64,000 bases of DNA from Peptococcaceae bacterium (GTDB lineage: Bacteria > Bacillota > Peptococcia > Peptococcales > Peptococcaceae): assembly GCA_019420345.1 (NCBI GenBank), contig JAHZHI010000053.1, positions 3,430 through 67,429 on the forward strand, written 5' to 3'. The notes below the pieces were generated by a model, which was given only the letters and a program-made list of their open reading frames with translations, had not been told where the DNA came from and ran no database searches. Below, piece after piece: positions 1 to 7,873 of this stretch. The position numbers were made by a program, and so were the translations under genes. Numbering within the stretch: the first letter of the stretch is position 1; each line of letters begins with the position of its first letter.

Positions 1-2324
1 ACTTCGTAGCCGCTGGTCACGGTGATGGTTTCGTTGCTATAGTCGATGGCATAGCCTTCGCCTGCGCTCGGCACCGCTGCTGCGGTGGTGACGCGGGTGC
101 TGCTCGCCTGGGAAGGCATAGCTTCCTCGGTCTCTGCCGTGCGGGTGTAGACCACATAGGCAGTCCCAGGGTTCAGGTTATCGAACGTCAAGGCGCTGCC
201 GTTGCCGCTCTGAGCCTGGTTCCAGTCAATATCCGTCGTACTCGCTGGTACGACCACATACTGCTGGTCGCTCATGCTGGTTTCAACGGTCACGCTGCTG
301 GCTGTGACGGTGACAGCGCTCGGCGCAGCTGGCGCAGCCGCTGCGGCGGTCTTGGTGGTGACGCTGGTGCTCGCGCTCTCTGAAGCAAAATCGCTGGCTG
401 TCGCCGGCACACGCACAGTGATGGTGTAGGCCTTGCCAGCCGTCAGGCCAGAGAAGGTGTGCGGATTGCCGTCGCCAGTGATCCAGTTCCCGTCACTGAT
501 GCAATAGGCCTTGCCGCTCTCAGTATCAATGGTGATGCTCGTGTCGGTCTTGCCGCTCACCGTTGGCGCGTCAGGCGTGGCGGGACGGTCAGGAATTGTG
601 AGCGCCATCCAGGCAGAAGGAGTGTGGTTGCTGTCGCCTGGGCGGCGGATATAGAGGATGTCGCCCGGCGTAATCTTGCTGCCACTCGCCACGGTGGTGC
701 CCTCTGTCTCTACCGTCGCCACCTCGTAGTCCTCCTTCACGGTGATGGTTTCGTTGCCATAGTCGATGGCATAGCCTTCGCCTGCGCTCGGCGGCTCTTG
801 GCTGGCTTTTTCGATGGTGAAGGTCACGCTGGCGGTGGCCTCATCAATCATTACCGAGGCAGTGTAGGTGCCAGCCTCTTTGACCTCGCTGACCGACTGC
901 CCACCCTTTTTATAGCTGATGTTCCCGTTCTGATAGCCCTGCCAGTTGCTGCTATACTGCATGGACGCGGTTTTCGCCTGACCGTCGTAGACAAGGTCTG
1001 TTGGCGCCGACAGGGTCGCGGTGGCATTATGACCGCAGGTACACGCTTGGGTGATGACGGCGCCCTCCGCGGAATAAGTATAGCTGTGCGCGTGCAGCGC
1101 CGCTTCCCCGTCGTCCGACGAAAGGAGGCTGTACTTGCCGTCGTCCGAGGTGAAGTTGTCGAGGCTGCCGTTCCCCGACAAGCCACTGGTGAATACCCCA
1201 GGCTTCGCTATTCTTACGCCAATATTTTGACTACCAGTTAATGGTCCACCGATGGTGATGACTCTACCCTCCGGCAGGTATACATTGCTGGGCGCATTGG
1301 CCGCTGTTGTATTGCCGGTGATGTCCACGTCACCCGAAAGGGTCATGGAGGTGCCGTTCGTGTTATTGAGCGTCACCCCACCGCCAACGCCGCCGCTGGC
1401 CTGGTTCCCAGTGATGTTGCCGCCGCTCATCGTGAAGCCGCTGCCGTTCACAGAAACCCCGCCGCCGCTGGACGCCGTATTGCCGCTGATGCTGCCGCCA
1501 GTCATCGTGAAGCTGCTGCCATTCACAGAAACCCCGCCGCCCCATTGCATGGCGCTGTTGCCGCTGATGCTACCGCCATTCATGGTGAAAGAGCTGTCAC
1601 TACCAGTCACATACACGCCGCCGCCATAGCCACCGCCATCACCGGAAGCGGTGTTGTTGGCAATGCTGCCGCCAGTCATCGTGAAGCTGCCAAATGCAAT
1701 CGATACCCCGCCGCCATGCTTTTCATATGCACGGTTGCCGATGATGCTGCCGCCAGTCATCGTGAAAGAGCTGTCGCTGCCGTACACAGAGACGCCACCG
1801 CCGCCGTTGCTGCCGGCAGTGTTTCCGGCAATGTTGCCGGACGCCAGCGTCAGGCTGCCGCCACCTTCGACACTGACAACACTCTTGGTTCTGGCCTGGC
1901 TGCTGGTGCTGGTGATGACGCCGCCAGTGAGGTTGCAGCTGCCGGATGAATTGGACGCTCGCCACAGGCCATTGTCACCAATGTTGCCGTTGTGGATGGC
2001 AGAGCTGCAATCGCAGATGGTCAAATGATCGCCGCTGCCAACATTGATGGCGTATCCGCGCAAATCCAGCACCTTGCCATTGAGGCAGAGCGTGACGTCG
2101 CCATCAATGTTGACGTTGCCTGTGGCAGAAAGAGTGTTCGTCACGCTACTCAAATAATAGTTGCCTGCGCTCAGCGTGCCACCCACCGACGACACCGTCG
2201 ACAACGCCTTCCAGCCGCTGTGGCTATGCGTCGTCGCCGTTGTCTCGGCCTGTGCAGCGCCGCCGGTCGGCAAAAAAGTGAGCAGCAGGCTGGCAATCAG
2301 CAGAATACTGATCCATCGTTTCAT
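1..2324 (-). CDS. large exported repeat surface protein (partial, C-terminus beyond left edge)
   Basis: The reading frame opens at an ATG at 2324 behind GGAGGG and stays open to the window edge (about 774 codons). Residues 1-26 form a signal peptide (MKRW start, hydrophobic core, cleavage probably after AQA). Residues about 100-330 hold at least five copies of a short repeat of the type FTMTGGSIxGN followed by Gly-rich turns, as in right-handed beta-helix adhesins. Later parts look like Ig or fibronectin-type modules, and the segment around EGYAIDY...ETITV occurs twice (about 1-80 and 721-800). The role is presumably cell-surface or secreted adhesion; no ligand can be named. No SLH or sortase anchor is visible, but the C-terminus is missing. 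The exported-protein call is firm, the function is not. Confidence 0.8.
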   Translation of the reverse strand, partial: MKRWISILLIASLLLTFLPTGGAAQAETTATTHSHSGWKALSTVSSVGGTLSAGNYYLSSVTNTLSATGNVNIDGDVTLCLNGKVLDLRGYAINVGSGDHLTICDCSSAIHNGNIGDNGLWRASNSSGSCNLTGGVITSTSSQARTKSVVSVEGGGSLTLASGNIAGNTAGSNGGGGVSVYGSDSSFTMTGGSIIGNRAYEKHGGGVSIAFGSFTMTGGSIANNTASGDGGGYGGGVYVTGSDSSFTMNGGSISGNSAMQWGGGVSVNGSSFTMTGGSISGNTASSGGGVSVNGSGFTMSGGNITGNQASGGVGGGVTLNNTNGTSMTLSGDVDITGNTTAANAPSNVYLPEGRVITIGGPLTGSQNIGVRIAKPGVFTSGLSGNGSLDNFTSDDGKYSLLSSDDGEAALHAHSYTYSAEGAVITQACTCGHNATATLSAPTDLVYDGQAKTASMQYSSNWQGYQNGNISYKKGGQSVSEVKEAGTYTASVMIDEATASVTFTIEKASQEPPSAGEGYAIDYGNETITVKEDYEVATVETEGTTVASGSKITPGDILYIRRPGDSNHTPSAWMALTIPDRPATPDAPTVSGKTDTSITIDTESGKAYCISDGNWITGDGNPHTFSGLTAGKAYTITVRVPATASDFASESASTSVTTKTAAAAAPAAPSAVTVTASSVTVETSMSDQQYVVVPASTTDIDWNQAQSGNGSALTFDNLNPGTAYVVYTRTAETEEAMPSQASSTRVTTAAAVPSAGEGYAIDYSNETITVTSGYE

Positions 2325-2498
2325 ATCTATCCCTCCATTGTGTCGGTTGCGCCCGGCACGGATGGCTGCGGCGATCCGTCCTGGCGAATGATGTATTACT
2401 TTTATTATATAGGCCGAGCAGGGGCAGCGTCAATTTTAACCTGATCTGTGTCAGATTGAACAGCAAGAGCAGCCATCACGCTCAGCATTTCCCCAGAA

Positions 2499-2546
2499 CG
2501 CCAACAGCCGCCGTCTGCCATTGTCGACAGACGGCGGCTGTTGGCG
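2499..2546. terminator. perfect 19-bp stem-loop
   Basis: The arms 2499-2517 and 2528-2546 are perfectly complementary with a 10-nt loop. The structure lies just after the stop of the minus-strand gene at 2558 and upstream of the left-edge surface-protein gene. A T-rich tract follows on the plus strand only, so it is either an imperfect minus-strand terminator or an mRNA 3'-end stabiliser. Confidence 0.6.
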
Positions 2547-2557
2547 TAATTTTGTTT

Positions 2558-3034
2558 TCAGTTTTGCTGCAGCATTGCCAGCCAATAAGGCGCCATTGCT
2601 GCGCCCCAACGATAGGAATACAGTGGATGTTCTGCATGCATGATGGGATTGTATGGGCTGCTGTCATGGCTTTCGGCGAGCACTGCGCCTTGGTCGTCAA
2701 CGATCATGATGCCATCTTCCGTGGTGGTGCTGCGAAACATCAGATTGCCGTCCATGTCATAGGCTTCCATCGCGGCGTTGCCAAAATTGAGCGTGATATA
2801 TGGCGCGCCAAGCTGCGGATCATCGACATAGCTTGCAGCAGGCGACGCGTTCAAAAACACCGCCTCAGTCTGTAGCCCTTCACGATCATCATGAAAAATG
2901 TGATATTTCTCCGGTCCTGGCGCCTGCTCATCCGGTCCAGCGTTCAGGCCAACAGCCAGCACCGCGGCCAAAAGCAGCAGCGTCAGTGCGCCCATGCCAA
3001 GGCCTTGCCAAAAACGTTTTCTGCGTAGTACCAT
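2558..3034 (-). CDS. membrane-anchored protein, tandem paralog (downstream copy)
   Basis: A 158-residue protein of unknown function. It has a basic N-terminus (MVLRRKRFW), one hydrophobic segment at about residues 13-32, and an extracellular remainder beginning NAGPDEQAPGPE. The first 65 residues are nearly identical to those of the gene immediately upstream (start at 3534), and both share the same ribosome-binding context (GAAGGGAA before ATG); the C-terminal halves diverge. The start at 3034 lies inside the 3' end of the upstream gene, overlapping by 52 nt in another frame. This fits a tandem duplication followed by divergence. No enzymatic motif is seen. Confidence 0.7.
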   Translation of the reverse strand: MVLRRKRFWQGLGMGALTLLLLAAVLAVGLNAGPDEQAPGPEKYHIFHDDREGLQTEAVFLNASPAASYVDDPQLGAPYITLNFGNAAMEAYDMDGNLMFRSTTTEDGIMIVDDQGAVLAESHDSSPYNPIMHAEHPLYSYRWGAAMAPYWLAMLQQN

Positions 3035-3534
3035 GACGGTTCCCTTCTTTCATACCATTCTTGCTGCAAAAATGTCCATCGAAACGGCACGGCAACATCG
3101 TACCACGGATAGAAGGCGCGCAGCGGCAGCGACGCCGACTGCAGGATGGCGTTGGCTTCTACCAGCAGCTGGCTGTCTTCCTCCGGCAGGCCGTCGCCCA
3201 TGCGATTCATCATCGCCGTGCGTGACAGGCCGAAGCCATTGCCATCGTACGTTTCTATGTATCTGCTGGCCAAGCTTTTGCCAAGCACAATCTTCATCAC
3301 GTATCCGCTGTAATTGTCGTCTTGCAGCCACGCCGCCTCACGTGACGCGTTCAAAAACGCGGCTTCGGTCTGCAGGCCCTGACGGCCGTCCTGATAAATA
3401 TGATAGATCTCCGGCCCTGGCGCCTGCTCATCTGGTCCAGCGTTCAGTCCAACAGCCAGCACCGCAGCCAAAAGCAGCATCGTCAGAGCGCCCATGCCGA
3501 CGACCTGCCAAAAACGTTTTCTGCGTGGTGTCAT
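2983..3534 (-). CDS. membrane-anchored protein, tandem paralog (upstream copy)
   Basis: A 183-residue protein of unknown function with the same layout as its downstream paralog: basic N-terminus, one transmembrane or signal-anchor helix at about residues 13-32, then an extracytoplasmic domain starting NAGPDEQAPGPE. Its last residues (from about WYYAENVF) are an out-of-frame reading of the next gene's start, so the original stop may have been lost in the duplication. The start is set by GAAGGGAA 6-7 nt before the ATG. A promoter-like TTGCCG-N18-TATAAT precedes it. Not assignable to a family by eye. Confidence 0.7.
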   Translation of the reverse strand: MTPRRKRFWQVVGMGALTMLLLAAVLAVGLNAGPDEQAPGPEIYHIYQDGRQGLQTEAAFLNASREAAWLQDDNYSGYVMKIVLGKSLASRYIETYDGNGFGLSRTAMMNRMGDGLPEEDSQLLVEANAILQSASLPLRAFYPWYDVAVPFRWTFLQQEWYERREPSWYYAENVFGKALAWAH

Positions 3535-3589
3535 GGTTGTTCCCTTCTTTCGTTTAACCTTACATCGATCACCGTTATATTATGGTCTA

Positions 3590-3619
3590 ATTATAAACGA
3601 TAAAATCAAGCGTCGGCAA
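3590..3619 (-). promoter_or_regulatory. promoter for the tandem membrane-protein pair
   Basis: On the minus strand, TTGCCG (3614-3619) is followed after 18 bp by TATAAT (3590-3595), about 55 nt upstream of the start at 3534. The -10 is perfect and the -35 partial. Confidence 0.5.
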
Positions 3620-3696
3620 TCGCTGACATGCATCTTCTCTGTCATATAGCCAAGATGCTTATTCATTAAGTGACAATATGTAACTACAGCATAAAA

Positions 3697-3724
3697 AACG
3701 CCCCACCGCAAGCGGTGAGGCGTT
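3697..3724 (-). terminator. terminator of the ahb operon
   Basis: An 11-bp stem with one mismatch (3699-3709 with 3712-3722) and a 2-nt loop is followed on the minus strand by six T residues. It lies directly after the ahbB stop. Confidence 0.85.
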
Positions 3725-3729
3725 GATCG

Positions 3730-4248
3730 TTATTCAGCAATCATTTCTTCCGGCGTTTCCAGGAAGTATTTCATGCCGATTTTTTTCAGTTCGCGCAGGC
3801 TGCGCAGCCCCGCGTGAGGCACATCACTGCCGGTCACACTGCGCACGAGGGCGCAGAGTTCGTCGAGGATGCACGCGTAGGCATCGTCGCTTTGGGCGTG
3901 AACCATGGTATAAAAATTATAAGGAAAATCCGGACGCGGATTGCGTTTGTAACAATGGGTGACGGCAGGATGCGCGCTGACCGCTGCGCCAACGGCAGCA
4001 ATCTGCGCCTCGGGAATGTCCCAGACGAGCATCACGTTGACCTTGTAGCCCACGTTTTTATGGCGCAACGCGATGGAGATGCGCTTGAGGCAGCCTTTCT
4101 CCTGCAAACCACGGATGCCTTCCAAAAGTGCCGCTTCACTGATGCCGAGGTCCGCAGCAATCACGCGATACGGTTCCGGTACCAGTGGCAGCTCCTGCTG
4201 CAGGGCGCGCACAATGGCCTTTTCCTGTTCACTGAGCGGTGCTGACAT
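3730..4248 (-). CDS. ahbB: siroheme decarboxylase subunit AhbB
   Basis: AhbA and AhbB together remove two acetate-derived carboxyl groups from siroheme to give 12,18-didecarboxysiroheme, the first step of the siroheme-dependent heme pathway in the cytoplasm. The 172-residue protein has an Lrp/AsnC-like fold: an N-terminal winged-helix-like part, then a ferredoxin-like half with the AhbB-typical LRHKNVGYKVN and NPRPDFPYNFYTM stretches. A longer frame opens at 4278, but the ATG at 4248 has AAGGAGG at the right distance and is taken as the start. It overlaps ahbA by 20 nt, suggesting translational coupling. It is the last gene of ahbC-D-A-B. Confidence 0.9.
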   Translation of the reverse strand: MSAPLSEQEKAIVRALQQELPLVPEPYRVIAADLGISEAALLEGIRGLQEKGCLKRISIALRHKNVGYKVNVMLVWDIPEAQIAAVGAAVSAHPAVTHCYKRNPRPDFPYNFYTMVHAQSDDAYACILDELCALVRSVTGSDVPHAGLRSLRELKKIGMKYFLETPEEMIAE

Positions 4249-4726
4249 GGCGGCCTCCTTCCTGGGCGGCAACGTCAAAGGTGACGTCGATCTTGAAGCG
4301 CTGGCTCATTTCAAAACGCATCATGCGCTGCACGGCATCGCAGGCCTCGATGCGGTCGAGAATCCAATCGCGGGTCGGACGGTTGATGGCAATGAGCGTG
4401 AACCAAATGCTGTAATCGTGGCTGCGCTCATAATTGTGGGTGATGCCAGGAAATTGGTTGATGAAGGCCACAGCCTCGTCAAAAGCGCCTGGCTCAGGCT
4501 TGACCGCCACAAGCATAGAATCATAGCCCAGGCGGCGCGAATCAAAAAAGCCCGACATGCGGCGGATGATGTTCTCCTCCTTCATACGTGCAATGCGCGC
4601 AATCACTTCGTCCTCGCTGACGCCGCCAATTTCTTCGGCCATGGCCTGGTAAGGGCGGCGCTCAATGGCAATGCCGCGCTGCAGAATCATGAGAATTTCG
4701 CGGTCGATACGGTCCATCTCAAACAT
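4229..4726 (-). CDS. ahbA: siroheme decarboxylase subunit AhbA
   Basis: Partner of AhbB in the siroheme decarboxylase heterodimer. The 165-residue protein begins MFEMDRIDREILMILQRG, the usual Lrp-like helix-turn-helix opening, and carries GFFDSRRLGYDSMLVAV and THNYERSHDYSIWFTL, typical of AhbA. In this family the Lrp-like fold has become an enzyme, so it should not be annotated as a transcription regulator. It overlaps the end of ahbD by 8 nt and has GAGGGGG upstream. Assignment as A rather than B rests on the shorter C-terminus and gene order. Confidence 0.88.
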   Translation of the reverse strand: MFEMDRIDREILMILQRGIAIERRPYQAMAEEIGGVSEDEVIARIARMKEENIIRRMSGFFDSRRLGYDSMLVAVKPEPGAFDEAVAFINQFPGITHNYERSHDYSIWFTLIAINRPTRDWILDRIEACDAVQRMMRFEMSQRFKIDVTFDVAAQEGGRHVSTAQ

Positions 4727-5726
4727 CGCTGGTGGCCCCCTCTCGGTTCAGCACACAAAGCGGATCGGCGCTCATATAGTCACCACGGTGGTAATAGGCC
4801 GCGCGGGCGCGGCAACCGCCGCAGGAAGTGCGATAACCGCAGGTGCCACAGCTGCCGCTGTAGTCGCTGGTGCGCAATTGCTGAAACATCGCACTTTCCT
4901 GCCAGATGCGGTCAAAAGACACCTCACGCACATTGCCAACAGGCACATCCAGATAAGCGCATGGCTGCACATCGCCGCGCGGCGAAATGATGCAATAGGT
5001 GATGCCCGCCAGGCAGCCTTTGGAAAAGCGCTGCTTATGGCCAACCTGATCGGCCACACGGATGAATTGCGGCGCGCAGGTTGGCTTCACTTCAATCGGC
5101 ACGGTCTTGGCCTTGCTCATGATGCGTGTCAGCACGTTTTCATAGGCGCGGCGCTCCAGGGCTTGATCTTCGATGTCTTCGCCGCGGCCTGTCGGCACGA
5201 GAAAGAAAATGTGGTGGCCGCGGGCGCCAATCTCGGCAGCAAAATCGGTGATGTGGGTCACTTCCGCCTCGTTCCAGTCCATGACGGTGGTGTGAATCTG
5301 GAACGGCAGCCCCGCCGCACGGCAGTGGATCATGCCATTGAACGCATCCTGCCAGGCGCCGCGCTGCCCGCGCAAACGGTCGTGGGCTTCAGCGCTGAGG
5401 CTGTCCAGGCTGATACCCGCCGCCATAAGGCCGCAAGCTTTGAGACGTTCCACCACTTCCAGGGTCAGCAGGGTGCCATTGGTGCCGAGCACTGGCCGCA
5501 GCCCCACTTCACGGGCGTGGCTGATGAGATCAAAGATGTCCTCGCGCAGGAGCGGTTCACCGCCGGAAAAAATCATAATCTGAAAGCCAGCACGGGCGAT
5601 GTCGTCAATGAGCTTCATGCCTTCAGCAGTGCTCAGCTCGCCGGCGGCTTCTTGGCCGGAACCGCGGTAGCAGTGGGCACAGTACAGGTTGCAGGCATTG
5701 GTGGTGTTCCAACTGACAATTTTCAT
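4719..5726 (-). CDS. ahbD: radical SAM heme synthase AhbD (NirJ2-type)
   Basis: Last enzyme of the siroheme route: oxidative decarboxylation of the two propionates of Fe-coproporphyrin III to vinyl groups, giving heme b. The 335-residue protein has the radical-SAM cluster motif C12-x3-C16-x2-C19 directly after the N-terminus (MKIVSWNTTNACNLYCAHC), a GGEPLLR SAM-binding segment, and a C-terminal Cys-rich SPASM region (CGTCGYRTSCGGC) for an auxiliary Fe-S cluster. A frame opens at 5756, but the ATG at 5726 has GGAGGTG upstream, matches family starts and overlaps the ahbC stop as ATGA. Confidence 0.88.
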   Translation of the reverse strand: MKIVSWNTTNACNLYCAHCYRGSGQEAAGELSTAEGMKLIDDIARAGFQIMIFSGGEPLLREDIFDLISHAREVGLRPVLGTNGTLLTLEVVERLKACGLMAAGISLDSLSAEAHDRLRGQRGAWQDAFNGMIHCRAAGLPFQIHTTVMDWNEAEVTHITDFAAEIGARGHHIFFLVPTGRGEDIEDQALERRAYENVLTRIMSKAKTVPIEVKPTCAPQFIRVADQVGHKQRFSKGCLAGITYCIISPRGDVQPCAYLDVPVGNVREVSFDRIWQESAMFQQLRTSDYSGSCGTCGYRTSCGGCRARAAYYHRGDYMSADPLCVLNREGATSDV

Positions 5727-6916
5727 AGCTGCACCTCCGGCGCCGGAATGGCGCACTCATCGTCCGTCAGATAGCAGGCTGGATCAAAGCCCCAGAAATC
5801 CCCTGTCACCGCTTCACCGCGGGCGCGGAAATTGCCGTTGCAGATAGACAGCCAGCTGCAGGCACGACAGCGTGCATCCAACAGCGGCTTGCGATCCTTG
5901 AGCCCGGCCAAAAGCGGCAGGCTGGTATCGCTCCAAATCTCGCCAAAGGCGCGTTCGCGCACGTTCCCCAAGGTGTGATGCTGGGTGAATTGATCGGGAT
6001 GCACGTTGCCTTCGTTGTCGACGTTGGCAAAGGCCATGCCGGAACGGTTGCCGCCGCTCATTGACAGCAGGCGATAGATGGCCGCGGCGCGTTCCGGGTC
6101 TTTGTCACGGTATTTGAGGTAAAGATACGGCCCATCGGCATGATTGTCCACGAGGAGCACCTCTTTTTTCAAGCCGCGGCGGTCAAAATCCAGCACGCGA
6201 TCGACAATCACATCCACCACGGCGCGGGTTTCTTCGGCGCTCAGGTCTTCAGCACGAATGGCGGCACCGCGGCCGGAGTAGACCAAATGATAGAAGCAAA
6301 TGCGGTCGATGTCCTCCTGCTCAAGCAAATCGAGCACCGCCGGCACCGACGCCATGTTGCTGCGATTGATCGTGAACCGCAGCCCCACACGCTGGCCCAC
6401 CGCACGGCAGTTGCGAATGCCTTCGAGAGCACGTGCATAAGCACCTTCCACGCCGCGAAAAGCGTCGTTGACCGCTGGATCACCGTCGATGGAGATGCCT
6501 ACATAACCGATGCCGTGGTCCTTGATGGTGCGTGCCATTTCCGGTGTGATCAAGGTGCCATTGGTCGACAGCGTGGCACGAATGCCTTTTTCCCGCGCAT
6601 AGGCTGTTAAGGTGAACAGATCCTCGCGCATCAGCGGTTCGCCGCCAGTAAACAGAATCACAGGCACACGAAAAGCCGCCAGCGCATCAATAAAAGCCAG
6701 CGCTTCGGCGGTGGTCAGTTCACCGGCGTAACGCTTGCCTTCCGAATTGGCGTAGCAATGGCGGCATTTCAAATTGCAGGTGCGGGTGCAGTTCCAGCTC
6801 ACGACGGGCCCGCGCCCCACAGCGACCCCATTTGGGGCATGACAACTTTCCGGCGTATAACGCAAATCATCCCCATAATAGGCGTCGCCGGTCAATAATT
6901 TTGTTAGACTAAGCAT
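5723..6916 (-). CDS. ahbC: radical SAM 12,18-didecarboxysiroheme deacetylase AhbC (NirJ1-type)
   Basis: Converts 12,18-didecarboxysiroheme to Fe-coproporphyrin III by removing two acetate side chains, between AhbAB and AhbD. The 397-residue protein shows the NirJ1-type start MLSLTKLLTGDAYYGDDLRY, the radical-SAM cysteines C47-x3-C51-x2-C54, GGEPLMR, and a C-terminal SPASM-type cysteine set (ARCRACSWLSICNG). It is the first gene of the operon, with GAAAGGGAA before the ATG and a structured leader of about 165 nt after a strong promoter. No genes for siroheme synthesis are in the window. Confidence 0.9.
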   Translation of the reverse strand: MLSLTKLLTGDAYYGDDLRYTPESCHAPNGVAVGRGPVVSWNCTRTCNLKCRHCYANSEGKRYAGELTTAEALAFIDALAAFRVPVILFTGGEPLMREDLFTLTAYAREKGIRATLSTNGTLITPEMARTIKDHGIGYVGISIDGDPAVNDAFRGVEGAYARALEGIRNCRAVGQRVGLRFTINRSNMASVPAVLDLLEQEDIDRICFYHLVYSGRGAAIRAEDLSAEETRAVVDVIVDRVLDFDRRGLKKEVLLVDNHADGPYLYLKYRDKDPERAAAIYRLLSMSGGNRSGMAFANVDNEGNVHPDQFTQHHTLGNVRERAFGEIWSDTSLPLLAGLKDRKPLLDARCRACSWLSICNGNFRARGEAVTGDFWGFDPACYLTDDECAIPAPEVQL

Positions 6917-6968
6917 AATTTCCCTTTCATATCAATCCCTTGACGATAAATACCTTCCAAACTCATGC

Positions 6969-7046
6969 GCCCTGTGCCTGCTGTTCTCCATGCAGCAGTG
7001 CCGATCGCCAAACGCTGAACGCCCTCGGCAGTACGGCAGACAGGGC
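6969..7046 (-). ncRNA. structured 5' leader of ahbC (candidate cis-regulatory RNA)
   Basis: Between the promoter at 7091-7119 and ahbC the transcript can fold into a three-way junction. The closing stem pairs 7040-7046 plus 7035-7037 with 6969-6978, leaving a 2-nt bulge. Inner hairpins pair 7025-7030 with 6999-7004 and 6993-6997 with 6979-6983. It does not match a riboswitch class recognised here. A small frame crosses the region but lacks coding character. The folding is by eye. Confidence 0.45.
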
Positions 7047-7090
7047 TGCTCGTGATGAACATTTCTATTCCACGTTCATTTTGCGTTCTC

Positions 7091-7140
7091 AGTATACTAA
7101 AAAAAGCAGGCGCGGTCAACCATTGATTGACTGCGCCTGC
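7091..7140 (-). promoter_or_regulatory. composite terminator/promoter, copy 1 (drives ahbC)
   Basis: A 14-bp hairpin (7127-7140 with 7106-7119, one G-T pair) plus seven T's ends the upstream DUF3783 transcript. The hairpin's second arm contains TTGACC (7114-7119) and, 17 bp on, TATACT (7091-7096), a near-consensus promoter for ahbC. Terminator and promoter share the same bases. The element is repeated at 7812-7861. Confidence 0.8.
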
Positions 7141-7190
7141 AAATAATATTTAATGTTGTGTGCCGACTATCGCGTGCCGCTGGCCGGCCT

Positions 7191-7775
7191 TTAGGCCAGC
7201 AGTGCCTTCATGGCATTCTGCAGATTGACGATATGTTTGTCGATGTCCTTTGGATCGATCTGATCAAACTGGCTGTCGGTATCGCTGACCACCGCATCCA
7301 GAAAATCGTTGGCGTTGGCAATGGCGATTTTCAGCGTGCTCCAGCGGTCTTGATCGTAGCGCTCTTCTTTAAGTGCAGAGCAGCCATCGATCATCTGCTG
7401 CAGGAAGCCCAGCTTGGCCAAAAACTGCTGATAATCGCGGTGACCGATGAGTACATCCCCCAGGGTGAGGCCCATCATGCTGTCATCAGCCAGCACCTGA
7501 TAGCCAAAGACGATGCCATTGTCGACAAGCTTGTCGAGGAACTTGGCAGCAGCGTCGTGTTCAATATCGGCAGCATTGAAAATGATGCCAGGATCTTCTG
7601 GCAGGTCTTCTGCTGGATGCGCCTTGGCGTCTGCAACACCTGCAAATAGATCGCCCAACGTCTGACCAGCGGCGTCTTTGCCGACATAACGATGTTCCAG
7701 CCCTTCTTCAGCGAGGATTTCGCTCAAACGTTTGGCGCGGCTGTCTTCTTCTGGAATTTGATACAAAATTATCAT
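7191..7775 (-). CDS. DUF3783 domain protein
   Basis: A 194-residue cytoplasmic protein of unknown function. The N-terminal part (MIILYQIPEED..RAKRLSEIL, about residues 1-90) resembles DUF3783; the C-terminal half is helical and acidic with no recognised motif. The frame extends upstream to 7844, but the promoter's -10 at 7812-7817 makes earlier ATGs leaderless or untranscribed, while the ATG at 7775 has AAAGGGG upstream. It is monocistronic, between two copies of a composite terminator/promoter. Confidence 0.7.
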   Translation of the reverse strand: MIILYQIPEEDSRAKRLSEILAEEGLEHRYVGKDAAGQTLGDLFAGVADAKAHPAEDLPEDPGIIFNAADIEHDAAAKFLDKLVDNGIVFGYQVLADDSMMGLTLGDVLIGHRDYQQFLAKLGFLQQMIDGCSALKEERYDQDRWSTLKIAIANANDFLDAVVSDTDSQFDQIDPKDIDKHIVNLQNAMKALLA

Positions 7776-7811
7776 AAATGGTATCCCCTTTACGTTCATT
7801 TTTACTTCTTC

Positions 7812-7861
7812 AGTGTACGAAAAAAAGCAGGCGCGGTCAACCATTGTTTGACTGCGCCTGC
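7812..7861 (-). promoter_or_regulatory. composite terminator/promoter, copy 2 (htrA end / DUF3783 start)
   Basis: Near-identical to the element at 7091-7140: a 14-bp hairpin (7848-7861 with 7827-7840) and seven T's terminate htrA, while TTGACC (7835-7840), a 17-bp spacer containing the T-run, and TACACT (7812-7817) form the promoter of the next gene. Confidence 0.8.
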
Positions 7862-7873
7862 AAAAAGACGTTG

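Noticed and set aside
4229..4726. Lrp/AsnC transcription regulators
   Set aside because: The two Lrp-like proteins lie between NirJ-type radical SAM genes and match AhbA/AhbB enzyme signatures.
6904..7119. 71-codon minus-strand frame upstream of ahbC
   Set aside because: It starts upstream of the mapped -10, overlaps a three-way-junction fold and has no protein-like composition; kept as a leader RNA.
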